Part shown: positions 52,050 to 61,519 of the stretch, piece by piece | Layout: the number at the start of each line of letters is the position of its first letter | How positions within the stretch are numbered: the stretch's first letter is position 1 | Assembly (NCBI RefSeq): GCF_014042345.1 | Contig: NZ_JACEZT010000004.1 | Location: forward strand, 62,001 to 126,000 | DNA: 64,000 bases | Direction of reading: 5' to 3' | Origin: Rugamonas brunnea | GTDB lineage: Bacteria > Pseudomonadota > Gammaproteobacteria > Burkholderiales > Burkholderiaceae_D | The notes under the pieces: model-generated | Told to the model about the DNA's origin: nothing | The model's input: only the letters and a program-made list of their open reading frames with translations | The model's database searches: none | Position numbers and translations under genes: made by a program

Positions 52050-53360
52050 TTATTTTTCCGCTGGCGCTGCCGGTGCCGACGGGTTCTTGGCCCACATGAT
52101 CCAGTAGCGGGCCAGGTCGCCGCGGCCGTCGTTGCCGGTCACGGTTTGCAGCGTCTTGATGGCGTCATCCTTGCGGCCGGCCATCACGTAGGCGTAGCCC
52201 AGGCGCAGCTTGGCGTCTTCCGGATTTTTCAGCACGCCCTTGGCGATACCCTTGTTCATCAGTTCCAGGCCGTGGTCGAACTGGCCCATGGTCACGTAGG
52301 CGTAACCGAGGTTGACCAGGCCCACGCCATCCTTGGACTTGGCGGCCGAGGCTTCGCCGCTGCCGATGTTCTTGGCGTCGTCGGCCGCGCCCTTGACGGC
52401 CTGCTCATGCAGCTTCTTGCGCTTGGCGCCGTCCGGGCCGCTGCCCATCTGGCCGTTGGGGAAGCCCTTGTCCAGCGCGTTCTTCGCTTCCGTGTAGAAG
52501 CCGCCCAGCAGTGCCAGTTCGGCCAGGTCGGAATAGTCGTCCGCTTCCATGCGGCCCGGCACCACCAGCGCCTTCATGCGCAGCACATCCAGGTCCAGGC
52601 GCTGGTTGTAGTTAGGCTTGCCGCGCGTGCGGTTCAGCAGGTCGAACCAGTAGGCTTCGGTCGGGTAGTACTTGACCAGGTATTCCACGGCCTGCAGGTA
52701 CAGGGCGTTGTCCTTGCTCTTGATGCCCACGTTGCCCAGCAGGGCCAGTTCGTCGGAGGTGGGCGCGGTGCCGGCCTGCTCGGCGGCCGCAACATCCTTC
52801 AGCACTTCAGTCTTGACAGTGGGGTAGTCGTTCTTGAAGAAGTAGGCGCGCAGCAGTTGCGGACGCACCTTGGTCGCGTTGCCCGTTTCGGTCTGGTAGC
52901 GGTTGAACCAGACGATGGCCTTGTCGAAGTCCTTGGACGTGTAGTAGATGTTGCCGACCGCTTCAATGAAGTTGGTCTTGTCCTTGGGCGCCAGGCGGCC
53001 CGAGTCGATCATCGCTTCCAGCGCTGGCAGCATCAGGGCGTTGTCCGAGGTGGCCGAACCGACCTGCACGCGCATCTGGTTCAGCACGAACGATTCGAAC
53101 GGGGTCAGGTTGGGCATGGCCGCCGACTGGTCGATGCGGTTCTTCACTTCCGCGTAGTTTTTCGCCGCCATCAGGTCCTTGATCTGGGCCGGGTCGATCA
53201 GCTTGAAGATCTCGGGGCGCACCGTGTCCTTCGGCGCTTCCGGTGCCGCTGCGGCCTTCTCTTCGGCGTGGACGGCCGTCATGCCAAGCATGGCCGGCGC
53301 TGCGGTCAGGCCAAGGGCGGCCAGGATCAGGCTAATACGGGCGAAACGAAATTGGGACAT
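52050..53360 (-). CDS. Secreted tetratricopeptide-repeat-like protein
   Basis: This 436-residue protein has a signal peptide (about residues 1-32, ISLILAALGLTAAPAMLGMTAVHA) and alpha-solenoid repeats: FIEAVGNIYYTSKDFDKAIVWFNRY, LVNLGYAYVTMGQFDHGLELMNKGI and LRLGYAYVMAGRKDDAIKTLQTV match the TPR consensus. It likely scaffolds protein contacts in the periplasm; no enzymatic motif is seen. AAGGA precedes ATG 53360. It lies downstream of the nag operon (135-bp gap) and has its own terminator; membership in the operon is unlikely but possible. Confidence 0.85.
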   Translation of the reverse strand: MSQFRFARISLILAALGLTAAPAMLGMTAVHAEEKAAAAPEAPKDTVRPEIFKLIDPAQIKDLMAAKNYAEVKNRIDQSAAMPNLTPFESFVLNQMRVQVGSATSDNALMLPALEAMIDSGRLAPKDKTNFIEAVGNIYYTSKDFDKAIVWFNRYQTETGNATKVRPQLLRAYFFKNDYPTVKTEVLKDVAAAEQAGTAPTSDELALLGNVGIKSKDNALYLQAVEYLVKYYPTEAYWFDLLNRTRGKPNYNQRLDLDVLRMKALVVPGRMEADDYSDLAELALLGGFYTEAKNALDKGFPNGQMGSGPDGAKRKKLHEQAVKGAADDAKNIGSGEASAAKSKDGVGLVNLGYAYVTMGQFDHGLELMNKGIAKGVLKNPEDAKLRLGYAYVMAGRKDDAIKTLQTVTGNDGRGDLARYWIMWAKNPSAPAAPAEK

Positions 53361-53495
53361 GGTAAATCCTTCAATCAAAGACAAATGGAGGCGAGGCGGT
53401 TGGCGCCGCGCCGTCACGGTAAGGGGGGACAAGCCGCACATTCTGCCACTCATCGGCGGGCGGGAGAAGGGCGGTCCGGTCAAACCCGCGTATTG

Positions 53496-54674
53496 TTACA
53501 TAAATTGACTAGCCGCCGCCAAATCATCCGTGCGCGCCGCGCCGTGCGCACCGCTGGCGGCGGGGCGCGGCAGGGCGCGGCCGTCGGCGCCGAACAGCAG
53601 GCAGCGCGCGGGCGGCAGCACAATGCGGGCGCGCGCGCCGGCAAGCGGAGGCGCCGCCTCGGCCGGCAGGCGCGCGGCGATCATTTCCGGCGCGCCGGCC
53701 AGCGTGGCGTAGACGATGGATTGGTCGCCCAGGTATTCGATATGGCCCACGGTCACGTCGGTGCCGTTGGCCTGCTTGCCGGCATGGTTCGCGCCGGGCG
53801 CGCACAGCGCCAGGTGCTCGGCGCGCACGCCCACAGTGACGGCGTCGTCCCGCTTGAGCGCAGCGCCATCGACGGCCACGTCGATGATGGCGCCGCCCGG
53901 CAGCAGCACGCTGGCATGGTCCGGCCCCGTCGCGAGGACCTGGGCCGGAATGAAGTTCATCTTCGGCGTGCCCAGGAAGCCGGCCACGAACAGGTTGCAC
54001 GGCGCGTTGTACAGTTCATGCGGCGTGCCCACCTGTTCAATACGCCCGCCATGGAAGACGGCGATGCGCTGGCCCAGCGTCATCGCCTCCACCTGGTCGT
54101 GCGTCACGTAGATCATGGTGGTGCCCAGCTCGCGGTGCAGCCGGCTCAGCTCCACCCGCATCTGCACGCGCAGGCTGGCGTCCAGGTTGGACAGCGGTTC
54201 GTCGAACAGGAACAGTTCCGGCGTGCGCACGATGGCGCGGCCGATCGCCACCCGCTGGCGCTGGCCGCCCGACAGTTCCTTGGGCCGGCGCTGCAGCAGC
54301 GGGGCGATGCGCAGGATGTCGGCCGCACGCTCCACGGCGGCCCTGACCGTGGCCGCCGGCTGGCCCGCCAGCTTAAGCGCGAACGCCATGTTCTCGTACA
54401 CCGTCATGTGCGGATACAGCGCATAGGACTGGAACACCATGGCCAGCTTGCGCTCGGCCGGCGGCACATCGTTGGCCACGCGCTCGCCGATCTTGAGCTG
54501 GCCGGCGCTGATCTCCTCCAGCCCCGCGATCATGCGCAACAGCGTGGACTTGCCGCAGCCGGACGGGCCGACGAACACCATGAATTCGCCATCGGCCACG
54601 TCCAGGTCCACGCCATGGATCACGGTTTGCGTGTCGTAGCGCTTGACGATGCCTTGCAGGCTGACGCTGGCCAT
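53496..54674 (-). CDS. Sugar ABC transporter ATPase (MsmK/UgpC type)
   Basis: This 392-residue protein has Walker A GPSGCGKST (36-44), signature LSGGQ (134-138), Walker B LFLFDEP (154-160), the switch His in YVTHDQVEA and a C-terminal TOBE/regulatory domain (VGVRAEHLALC, VEYLGDQ-like GHIEYLGDQSIVYATL). It should power the GlcNAc/chitobiose importer formed by the permeases at 57528-59197 and the binding protein at 59199-60473. It is the last gene of the operon and starts 4 bp after the stop of the MFS gene. Confidence 0.95.
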   Translation of the reverse strand: MASVSLQGIVKRYDTQTVIHGVDLDVADGEFMVFVGPSGCGKSTLLRMIAGLEEISAGQLKIGERVANDVPPAERKLAMVFQSYALYPHMTVYENMAFALKLAGQPAATVRAAVERAADILRIAPLLQRRPKELSGGQRQRVAIGRAIVRTPELFLFDEPLSNLDASLRVQMRVELSRLHRELGTTMIYVTHDQVEAMTLGQRIAVFHGGRIEQVGTPHELYNAPCNLFVAGFLGTPKMNFIPAQVLATGPDHASVLLPGGAIIDVAVDGAALKRDDAVTVGVRAEHLALCAPGANHAGKQANGTDVTVGHIEYLGDQSIVYATLAGAPEMIAARLPAEAAPPLAGARARIVLPPARCLLFGADGRALPRPAASGAHGAARTDDLAAASQFM

Positions 54675-54678
54675 GGCG

Positions 54679-55986
54679 TCAGCCCGCCGTGGCCGCGTGC
54701 GGGGCCACTTGCGCTTCGGGCTGGGGCCGCGCGCTCATGGGGATGAACTGCGACAGCACGGCCACCGGAATGGCGCTCAGCATCACCCACACGAAAAAGT
54801 GCTGGTAGCCGAGCGCGATCTGGATGTCGCCGCTGACCAGCTTGAACAGCACGAAGCCCAGCTGCATGATGCCGGTCGAGAAGGCGTAATGGGCGGTCTG
54901 GTATTTGCCCGGCGCGACCACCTGCATCATGTACAGGATCAGGCCCACAAAGCCGAAGCCGTAGCCGAACATCTCCGCGCTCAGCGCCGCGCCGATCACG
55001 GTCAGGTCGGTCGGCAGCCAGGTGGCCAGGCAGTAGAACGCCACGTTGGGCAGGTTCAGCGCCAGGATCAGCCACAGGATGGCGCGCCTGAGGCTGAGCC
55101 AGGACGTGAAGTAGCCGCCCGCGATGCTGCCGACGATGAAGGCCACCGTACCCACCGTGCCGTACACGGCGCCCACTTCGGCCGTGCTCAGACCGAGCCC
55201 GCCCAGGCTGCGCGCCTCGCGCAGGAACAGCGGGCCGATAGCCTGCACCTGCGCCTCGCCGGCGCGGAACAGGATGATGAACAGGATGGACACCCAGATG
55301 CCGGGCTTGCGGAAGTATTCGACGATGACCTGCCACAGCGTGCGCGCGATGGCGGCCGCGTTGGTGTTCTCGTCCGCCACGTTCTTCGCCTGCGGCAGCG
55401 CCCAGCTGTTGTACAGGGCCAGCGCCACCATGATGGCGGCCAGGATCGCGAAGCTGATGGTCCACGCGGGCACCACGCCCAGCGTCTTCTCGAAGTGGCC
55501 GGCCAGCAGCAGCAGCGCGCCCGTGGTGAAGAACTTGCCGGCGTTGAAGAAGGTGCCGGTCCAGCCGGCGTAAGCGGCCTGGCCCTTGTCGGACAGGCTG
55601 GTGATGTACAAGCCGTCGCACGCGATGTCGTGCGTGGCCGAGGCGATGGCCACCAGGGCCAGCATCGCCAGGCAGGCGGCGAACCAGAACGGCGCGTGCA
55701 GCGCCAGCGCCACGGCGCCCAGGCACAATCCACCGACCAGCTGGAAGCCCACCACCACCAGCTTCTTGCTGCTGGCCAGTTCCAGGAAGGGACTCCACAA
55801 CGGTTTGAACACCCAGGCGAAGCCGATCAGCGCGGTCCAGTGATTGAGCTGGTCGTTGGGCACGCCCATGCTCTTGAACATCTGGTTGGCCACGATGGCC
55901 ACGGCGAAGAACGGCAAGCCCTGCGCCAGGTACAGGCTGGGCACCCAAAGCTTGGGATTGCGCACGTGCGGTTTGGTATGTTCCAT
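54679..55986 (-). CDS. AmpG/PAT-like MFS permease
   Basis: This 435-residue protein has twelve predicted helices and AmpG-type features: LWVPSLYLAQGLPFFAVAIVANQMFKSMGV at the start, a Q-G-L-P motif in helix 1 and ATHDIACDGLYITSLSD in the middle. AmpG proteins carry GlcNAc-anhydroMurNAc muropeptides into the cytoplasm, where NagZ acts; the adjacent nagZ-like gene supports an amino-sugar disaccharide or muropeptide substrate. That an ABC importer and an AmpG-like carrier are in one operon is unusual. It lies 51 bp downstream of nagZ. Confidence 0.82.
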   Translation of the reverse strand: MEHTKPHVRNPKLWVPSLYLAQGLPFFAVAIVANQMFKSMGVPNDQLNHWTALIGFAWVFKPLWSPFLELASSKKLVVVGFQLVGGLCLGAVALALHAPFWFAACLAMLALVAIASATHDIACDGLYITSLSDKGQAAYAGWTGTFFNAGKFFTTGALLLLAGHFEKTLGVVPAWTISFAILAAIMVALALYNSWALPQAKNVADENTNAAAIARTLWQVIVEYFRKPGIWVSILFIILFRAGEAQVQAIGPLFLREARSLGGLGLSTAEVGAVYGTVGTVAFIVGSIAGGYFTSWLSLRRAILWLILALNLPNVAFYCLATWLPTDLTVIGAALSAEMFGYGFGFVGLILYMMQVVAPGKYQTAHYAFSTGIMQLGFVLFKLVSGDIQIALGYQHFFVWVMLSAIPVAVLSQFIPMSARPQPEAQVAPHAATAG

Positions 55987-56037
55987 CGTTGTCTCTGCTT
56001 TTCTGATTTTCTCGTGGTGGCGTGGCGGCGTGCGGCT

Positions 56038-57531
56038 TTACTCGAAGCCGGGCACCGGCACGCGGCCCGTCGCTTCCAGTTCGCCGGCCAGCCAGGCGTT
56101 GACGGCTTCCAGCGCCGGCGCCGCGAAGCCGTAGGTCATCAGCGCGGGCGCGGCGATGTCGAGCGCCTGGTACGGGTTCCACAACGCCAGGTGCAGGTCG
56201 GGGCGCCAGCCGTCGCGCGCGCGCGGGCCGTAGCGCAGGCGCGAGGTCGAGGCCAGGATGGTGTAGCGGCCATCATGCGGCAGCGCGCTCCAGTCGAATG
56301 CTTCCGCGTCGTCGAAGGTGACCAGGTCCACGTCATACAGCTTGCGCAACGACGCGGCCACAGTGGCGGCTGGCACGCCCGCTTCGGACACGCCGTCGCT
56401 CACCACGTCCTGGCGCATCACGAGGCGCACCTTGGCGCCGGCGGGAGGGCGCTGCGGATTGCCGCGCGCGCTCAGGGCGCGGCGCCAGCCTTCGGCCATC
56501 ACCACGCGGTCGGCCGCGTCTTCCAGATAGTCGCGCGGCTGGCACGGGTAGTTGCGCGCCAGCGCCGACAGGCGCGCCAGGCGGGTCTGCATGTCATCCA
56601 TCGCCAGCTCGCCCGAGGCCAGCGCGTCGGCGATGGCGTTCAGGGTTTCCTCCTGCGTTTCCGGGGTGCCCAGCGCCATCACCATGTCGGCGCCGGCCGC
56701 CAGCGCCCGCACGGCGGCCTTGCCCACGCCATAGCGGCCGGCGATGGCGTGCATGTCCATGCCGTCCGTGATGATCACGCCCTGGTAGTTCCACTCCTCG
56801 CGCAGCAGCTGGTGCAGGATGCGGCGCGACATGGTGGCCGGATAATCGGGGTCGAGCGCGGGATAGACGATGTGCGCCGTCATCATGGCTGGCGCATGGC
56901 TGGCCGCCTGGCGGAACGGGGCGAATTCGAACTGCTCCAGCTCCGCCAGTGGCTTGTCCACGGTGGGCAGGTCGCGGTGCGAGTCGACGTGGGTGTCGCC
57001 GTGGCCGGGGAAGTGCTTGACGCAGCAGGCCACACCTTCGCTATGGCTGCCGGCCATCCAGGCCATGCCCAGTTCTGCCGCGCGCTGCGGCTCCGCGCCG
57101 AACGAGCGCTCTGCGATGACGGGGTTGTGCGGGTTGTTGTTTAGGTCCAGCACGGGCGCGAAGTTCCAGTTGAAGCCCAGCGCCTTCACGGCGCGCGCCA
57201 CTGCGGCGCCGGTGCGCTCGGCCAGACTGGTGTCGTCGGCCGCGCCCAGCCCCATGGCGGCCGGCGGCGCCGGCACCCAGGTCGAGCGCACCACGGCGCC
57301 GCCTTCCTGGTCGATGGCGATCAATGATTCGGGTCCCATCAGCGCGCGCAGTTCGGCCGTCAGCGCGGCCAGTTGACGGGAGTCCGTCATATTGCCCCGG
57401 AACAGACAGACGGCGCGGATGCCGTTGGCCTGGATGAAACGGGCCGTGGCGGCATCGAGCACGGGGCCGGGGAAGCGGATCATGATCAGCTGTCCGGCGA
57501 TTTTTCTCAGTTCGTTCAAGGTCATAGTCAT
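56038..57531 (-). CDS. nagZ: GH3 beta-N-acetylhexosaminidase, NagZ type, two-domain form
   Basis: This 497-residue cytoplasmic protein removes beta-linked GlcNAc from chitobiose or from muropeptides. Motifs: IDQEGGAVVRS (73-83), KHFPGHGDTHVDSH (172-185, with the NagZ-specific D183/H185 acid-base dyad) and the nucleophile D256 in ITDGMDM. No signal peptide is present. At about 340 residues enterobacterial NagZ ends; here a second domain follows (about 370-497), as in the Bacillus-type enzymes. ATG 57531 overlaps the stop codon of the upstream permease gene (ATGA), so translation is coupled. Confidence 0.93.
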   Translation of the reverse strand: MTMTLNELRKIAGQLIMIRFPGPVLDAATARFIQANGIRAVCLFRGNMTDSRQLAALTAELRALMGPESLIAIDQEGGAVVRSTWVPAPPAAMGLGAADDTSLAERTGAAVARAVKALGFNWNFAPVLDLNNNPHNPVIAERSFGAEPQRAAELGMAWMAGSHSEGVACCVKHFPGHGDTHVDSHRDLPTVDKPLAELEQFEFAPFRQAASHAPAMMTAHIVYPALDPDYPATMSRRILHQLLREEWNYQGVIITDGMDMHAIAGRYGVGKAAVRALAAGADMVMALGTPETQEETLNAIADALASGELAMDDMQTRLARLSALARNYPCQPRDYLEDAADRVVMAEGWRRALSARGNPQRPPAGAKVRLVMRQDVVSDGVSEAGVPAATVAASLRKLYDVDLVTFDDAEAFDWSALPHDGRYTILASTSRLRYGPRARDGWRPDLHLALWNPYQALDIAAPALMTYGFAAPALEAVNAWLAGELEATGRVPVPGFE

Positions 57532-58337
57532 TTCACTGCTCCGTCCATGCCGCGCATGAAGAATCGTTGGGTAAAGAGGAAGGCTGCCAGCGTGGGCAGG
57601 ATGGTCAGCACGGTCCCGGCCGCGATCACGCGGGTGCTGCTGCCGAAGGTGCCGCGCAAATACAGCACGCCTACCGACAGGGGGAAATCGTCCGGCTTGC
57701 TCATCACGATCGAGGGCCAGATGTATTCGTTCCAGGATTCCACCGCTGTCAGGATGCCCACCGTGGCCAGCCATGGGGCGATCAGCGGCAGCATGATCCT
57801 GCTGAAGATGGTCCACTCGGAAGCGCCGTCCACGCGCGCCGCGTCGATCAGGTCCTGCGGCACTTCCTCGAACGCCTGCTTGAGCAGCAGGATGGCGACG
57901 GCCGTCACCACGTTGGGCAGGATCACGCCGGTGTAGGTGTCGACCAGGCTCAGTTTCGTCACGGTGATGAAGTTGACGAGGAAGTTCACTTCCGACGGCA
58001 GCACCAGCGTGGCCAGGATCAGCGCGAACACGAGCTGGCGGCCACGGAAGCGCATGCGCGCCAGCGGGTAGGCCGCCATCGAGCACAGGGTCAGCTTCCA
58101 GAACACGGTGCAGGCGGCGATGAAGACCGAGTTGCGGAAGAAGGCCAGCATGGGAATCGCGCGGAACGCTTCGGCGAAGTTGGCCAGCGATGGCGCGCGC
58201 GGCCAGAACGTGGGCGGGAACGCGAAGATATTGCCCTCGGTGGACAGGGCCGTCACCAGCGTCCACCAGAACGGGAACACGCACAGCAGGGCCAGCGCGC
58301 ACAGCACGGCGTAGTGGAGCAGGGTACGCGCTCTCAT
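57528..58337 (-). CDS. Sugar ABC permease, MalG-like
   Basis: This 269-residue protein has six predicted helices and the cytoplasmic EAA loop DAARVDGASEWTIFSRIMLPLIAP that docks to the ATPase. It pairs with the permease at 58334 in a CUT1-type importer. It overlaps both neighbours by four bases (ATGA at each end), showing strong translational coupling. Confidence 0.94.
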   Translation of the reverse strand: MRARTLLHYAVLCALALLCVFPFWWTLVTALSTEGNIFAFPPTFWPRAPSLANFAEAFRAIPMLAFFRNSVFIAACTVFWKLTLCSMAAYPLARMRFRGRQLVFALILATLVLPSEVNFLVNFITVTKLSLVDTYTGVILPNVVTAVAILLLKQAFEEVPQDLIDAARVDGASEWTIFSRIMLPLIAPWLATVGILTAVESWNEYIWPSIVMSKPDDFPLSVGVLYLRGTFGSSTRVIAAGTVLTILPTLAAFLFTQRFFMRGMDGAVK

Positions 58338-59197
58338 TGCTGGCCCCGGGGCTTGATGTAGCGCAGGCACAGCACGGCGATGGCCACGCAGAACAGCGAG
58401 ACGACGAAGCTGGCGGCCAGCGCGCGCGGCAGCTTGAGGTGCTTGAGGCCCTGGTCGTAGGCGTAGTACAAGCCGGTGAAGGTGGAGTTCATGGGGCCGC
58501 CCTGGGTCAGCACGTCCACCTCCTGGTAAGCCTTGAGCGCGGCCAGCACGGACAGGATGGTGCACACCATGATGGTGGGCCGCAGCATGGGCACGGTGAT
58601 TTTCCAGAAGCGCTGCCAGCGCGTGGCGCCGTCGAGGATGGCCGCTTCCTGCATGTCGGCCGGGACGGCTTGCAGCGCGGCCAGGTACATCACCATGTAC
58701 CAGCCCAGCCCGCGCCACAGCGTGACGAACATGATGGAGAACAGGGCCAGCGTGTCGTTCGACAGCCAGCCGACAGGCGCGCCCACCACGTGCATGGCCA
58801 GCAGCACGTAGTTGAGCGCACCCTGTTCGTGGAACATGAAGCCCCACATGATGCCGACCACGGACACCGTCGTCACCACCGGCACGTAGAACGCGGCGCG
58901 GAACAGGCGGATGCCGGGCAGGCGGTTGTTGACCAGCACGGCCAGCCCCAGCGCGCCCACCTGCACGCAGGGCACGATGAGCAGGAAGGCCAGCGAGTTT
59001 TTCAGGCCGGTGACGAACATCTCGTTCTCGAAGATGGCGCGGAAGTTGTCGAGACCGACCCAGTGGGTGGGGCGGATCAGGCTGTAGTCGGTGAACGCCA
59101 GCCAGGAGCCGAAGGCCACGGGCCAGAATGAAAACACGGCCAGCAGCGCCAGCGCGGGCGCGAGGAACAGCCAAGGGAGGAGGGCGCGGCGCGTCAT
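58334..59197 (-). CDS. Sugar ABC permease, MalF-like
   Basis: This 287-residue protein has six predicted helices and an EAA loop EAAILDGATRWQRFWKITVPMLRPT. With the second permease it forms the membrane channel of the CUT1 importer. It starts 1 bp after the binding-protein gene ends and overlaps the next gene by ATGA. Confidence 0.94.
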   Translation of the reverse strand: MTRRALLPWLFLAPALALLAVFSFWPVAFGSWLAFTDYSLIRPTHWVGLDNFRAIFENEMFVTGLKNSLAFLLIVPCVQVGALGLAVLVNNRLPGIRLFRAAFYVPVVTTVSVVGIMWGFMFHEQGALNYVLLAMHVVGAPVGWLSNDTLALFSIMFVTLWRGLGWYMVMYLAALQAVPADMQEAAILDGATRWQRFWKITVPMLRPTIMVCTILSVLAALKAYQEVDVLTQGGPMNSTFTGLYYAYDQGLKHLKLPRALAASFVVSLFCVAIAVLCLRYIKPRGQQ

Positions 59198-59198
59198 C

Positions 59199-60473
59199 TC
59201 AATGCCTCCGCTGCGCGGCCAGCTTGCGGTTCCAGATGGCCGCAGCCTGGTCCAGCGCCTGCTGGATATCCTGCTTGCCCGTCACGCCCGCTTCGACCGC
59301 TTTCACCAGGTAGCGCCGCAGTTCGTCGTAGTCCGTCACGCCGGCCACGTACAGCGTGTGCGCATGCGGCATGGAGACGGCGCCGGCGGCGACGGCCTTT
59401 TCCGACGCACCCGCGCCGGCCCGCACGGTGGTGAAGAAGACGTCGTTGGCGGCGCGTGCGCTGGCCGGGTAGACGCTGGCCTGGCGCGCGAACGCCAGTT
59501 CGTTCTCGTCGCTGGTGAGGTAGCGGGCGAACTTGCCCACGGCCGGCAGCAGCGCGGGATCGACGTTGTTGGGCACGGCGAAGTGGATCAGCCAGCCGCC
59601 GTCGGCGATGCCGGTCGGGCCCAGCGGCGCGGGCGCCACGTCGGTGACGGCGTAGATGTCGGTGGCGTCGGCCTCGATGCGCTTGAGTGCCGTGGGCGGC
59701 GCCAGCAGCATGGCCAGCCGGCCGCCCTTGTAGGCGTCGATCGCGGCGGGGAAGTTATCCTCGGCGAACAGGCTGTCCTTGAGCAGGCCCCCGGCCCGGT
59801 AGGTGTCGGCCAGCTTGCGCACCAGCGCCACGTGGCGCGGCGAGTTGAACACGGCGCGGCCGTCGCGGATCACGTCCAGGCCCTGCTGCATCATCAGGCC
59901 GTCGATCTTGGACAGGGCGGGGCACAGCCCGGCCTTGCCGGTGCGGGCGGCCACGCGGCGCGCATAGTCCAGTTGTTCGTCGAGGTCGCGCGGCGGATGG
60001 GTGAGGCCGGCCGCCTCGAACAGCCGCTTGTTGTAGGCAATGACGGCCACGTTGCTGTACAGCGGGAAGCCGTAGGTCTTGCCGCCGAAGGTGAGGTCTT
60101 GCAGCGCGGCGGGCAGGTAGCGCGGGCGCTCGCCGGCCAGCAGCGCGTCCACGGGCGCCAGCAGGCCGTCGCGCGCGAATTCCTCGGCCCACGGCACGTT
60201 CAGGTTGACCAGCGCCGGCGGCGTGCCAGCCACGATGCGCGTGACCAGCTTGGTCTGGATCACGTCCCACGGGAAGTCCACCCATTCGAGCTTGACGCCG
60301 GGATTGGCGGCCTCGTAGCGGCGTGCCAGCGCCTCGAAGTAGGGCGTGAAGCGGGGCTTCATGCTGAAGGTCCAGAATTCGATCTTCTGCGGCGCGGCGT
60401 TCGCGCCGTAAGGCAAGCCCGCCGTGCACGCGCCCAGCGCCAGCCATGCTGTCAGCAGTAACTTGATCTTCAT
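59199..60473 (-). CDS. Sugar ABC transporter substrate-binding protein
   Basis: This 424-residue family-1 extracellular solute-binding protein has an N-terminal export signal ending near ANA/AP (about 27); the sequence LALGAC inside it could instead act as a lipobox (C16). The domain has the usual start KIEFWTFSMKPRFTPYFEALARRYEAANPGVKLEWVDFPWD and the TYGFPLYSNVAVIAYNK region. The ligand is likely GlcNAc or chitobiose by context. It is 23 bp downstream of the deaminase gene. Confidence 0.92.
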   Translation of the reverse strand: MKIKLLLTAWLALGACTAGLPYGANAAPQKIEFWTFSMKPRFTPYFEALARRYEAANPGVKLEWVDFPWDVIQTKLVTRIVAGTPPALVNLNVPWAEEFARDGLLAPVDALLAGERPRYLPAALQDLTFGGKTYGFPLYSNVAVIAYNKRLFEAAGLTHPPRDLDEQLDYARRVAARTGKAGLCPALSKIDGLMMQQGLDVIRDGRAVFNSPRHVALVRKLADTYRAGGLLKDSLFAEDNFPAAIDAYKGGRLAMLLAPPTALKRIEADATDIYAVTDVAPAPLGPTGIADGGWLIHFAVPNNVDPALLPAVGKFARYLTSDENELAFARQASVYPASARAANDVFFTTVRAGAGASEKAVAAGAVSMPHAHTLYVAGVTDYDELRRYLVKAVEAGVTGKQDIQQALDQAAAIWNRKLAAQRRH

Positions 60474-60496
60474 GGCGGGCGCAGGGGCGGTGGGAC

Positions 60497-61519
60497 TTAG
60501 TTGGTCTTGGTGACTTTGCTCAGGTGGCGCGGGCTGTCCGGGTCCATGCCGCGCGCTGCCGACAGCTTGGCCGCCATCACGTAGAACGCCTGGATCGCGA
60601 CGATGGGGTCGAGGTCCGGGGTGGCGGCCGTAGGCAGGGTCAGGTCGCGCTCGGCCACGTCGGCCGGCGCGGCCAGCAGCACGCGCGCGCCACGGCCGCG
60701 CATCTCGGCCGCCAGTTGCAGCAGGCTGGCCTGGGTCGGCCCACGGGTGGCGAAGATCAGCAGCGGATAGCCTTCCTCGATCAGCGCCATCGGGCCGTGC
60801 TTGATCTCGGCGCCGCTGAACGCTTCCGCCTGCAGGGCCGAGGTTTCCTTGAATTTCAGGCCCGCTTCCAGCGCCACGGGGAAGCTGATGCCGCGTCCCA
60901 CCACCATGATGTTGCGGGCCGGGGCCAGGATGTCGATCGCCGGCGACCAGTCCTCGCGGGTGGCGGCGCGCAGCGAATCGGGCAGCGCTTCCAGGCCGGC
61001 CAGCAAGTCAGGATCGTTCTGCCACTGGGCCACCATGCGGGCGGCGGCCACCAGGCTGGTGATGAAGCTCTTGGTGGCGGCCACGCTTTGCTCCTTGCCG
61101 GCGCGCAGCGGGATGGCCCATTCGGCCGCGTGGGCCAGGGGCGACTCGATGTCGTTCACCAGGGCCACGGTGGTGGCGCCGCCGTCGCGGAAGTAGCGGA
61201 TCGGTTCCACCACGTCCGGGCTCTGGCCTGACTGCGAGATGGAGATGGCCAGCGTGTCGCGCGTGATCAGCGGCGACTTGTTGAGCGTGACGAGCGACAT
61301 CGGCAGCGACGCCACCACCCGGCCCAGGCGCGCCATGATCAGGTAGGCGGCATACGAGCAGGCGTGGTCCGAGCTGCCGCGCGCGATGGTCAGCGCGGTC
61401 GAGAAGGACGTGCTCCTCAATTTGCGGCCCAGCTCCGCGTAACGGTCGGTGTCGCTGGCCAGTTGCAGGGCCACGCAGTCGGCAGCCGACAGCGCTTCTT
61501 TGAGCATCATTGAGGTCAC
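60497..61519 (-). CDS. nagB-II: SIS-type glucosamine-6-phosphate deaminase (NagB-II)
   Basis: This 340-residue protein has two SIS domains: TIARGSSDHACSYAAYL ... SISQSGQSPDVVEPI with KEQSVAATKSF, and the second with VGRGISFPVALEAGLKFKETSALQAEAFSGAEIKHGPMAL. It resembles GlmS without the glutaminase domain, as in NagB-II/AgaS enzymes that convert GlcN-6-P to fructose-6-P and ammonia. The start is taken as GTG 61519, whose GTGA overlaps the nagA stop and has AAGGAGAA five bases upstream; the tandem ATGs at 61510 and 61507 are too far from it. Confidence 0.92.
   Translation of the reverse strand: MTSMMLKEALSAADCVALQLASDTDRYAELGRKLRSTSFSTALTIARGSSDHACSYAAYLIMARLGRVVASLPMSLVTLNKSPLITRDTLAISISQSGQSPDVVEPIRYFRDGGATTVALVNDIESPLAHAAEWAIPLRAGKEQSVAATKSFITSLVAAARMVAQWQNDPDLLAGLEALPDSLRAATREDWSPAIDILAPARNIMVVGRGISFPVALEAGLKFKETSALQAEAFSGAEIKHGPMALIEEGYPLLIFATRGPTQASLLQLAAEMRGRGARVLLAAPADVAERDLTLPTAATPDLDPIVAIQAFYVMAAKLSAARGMDPDSPRHLSKVTKTN

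Noticed and set aside
56038..58302. Apparent permease-NagZ fusion protein (754 codons)
   Set aside because: The frame upstream of 57531 is out of frame with the real permease gene and encodes Arg/Pro-rich junk. The ATGA overlap and the MTMTLNELRK start define nagZ at 57531.
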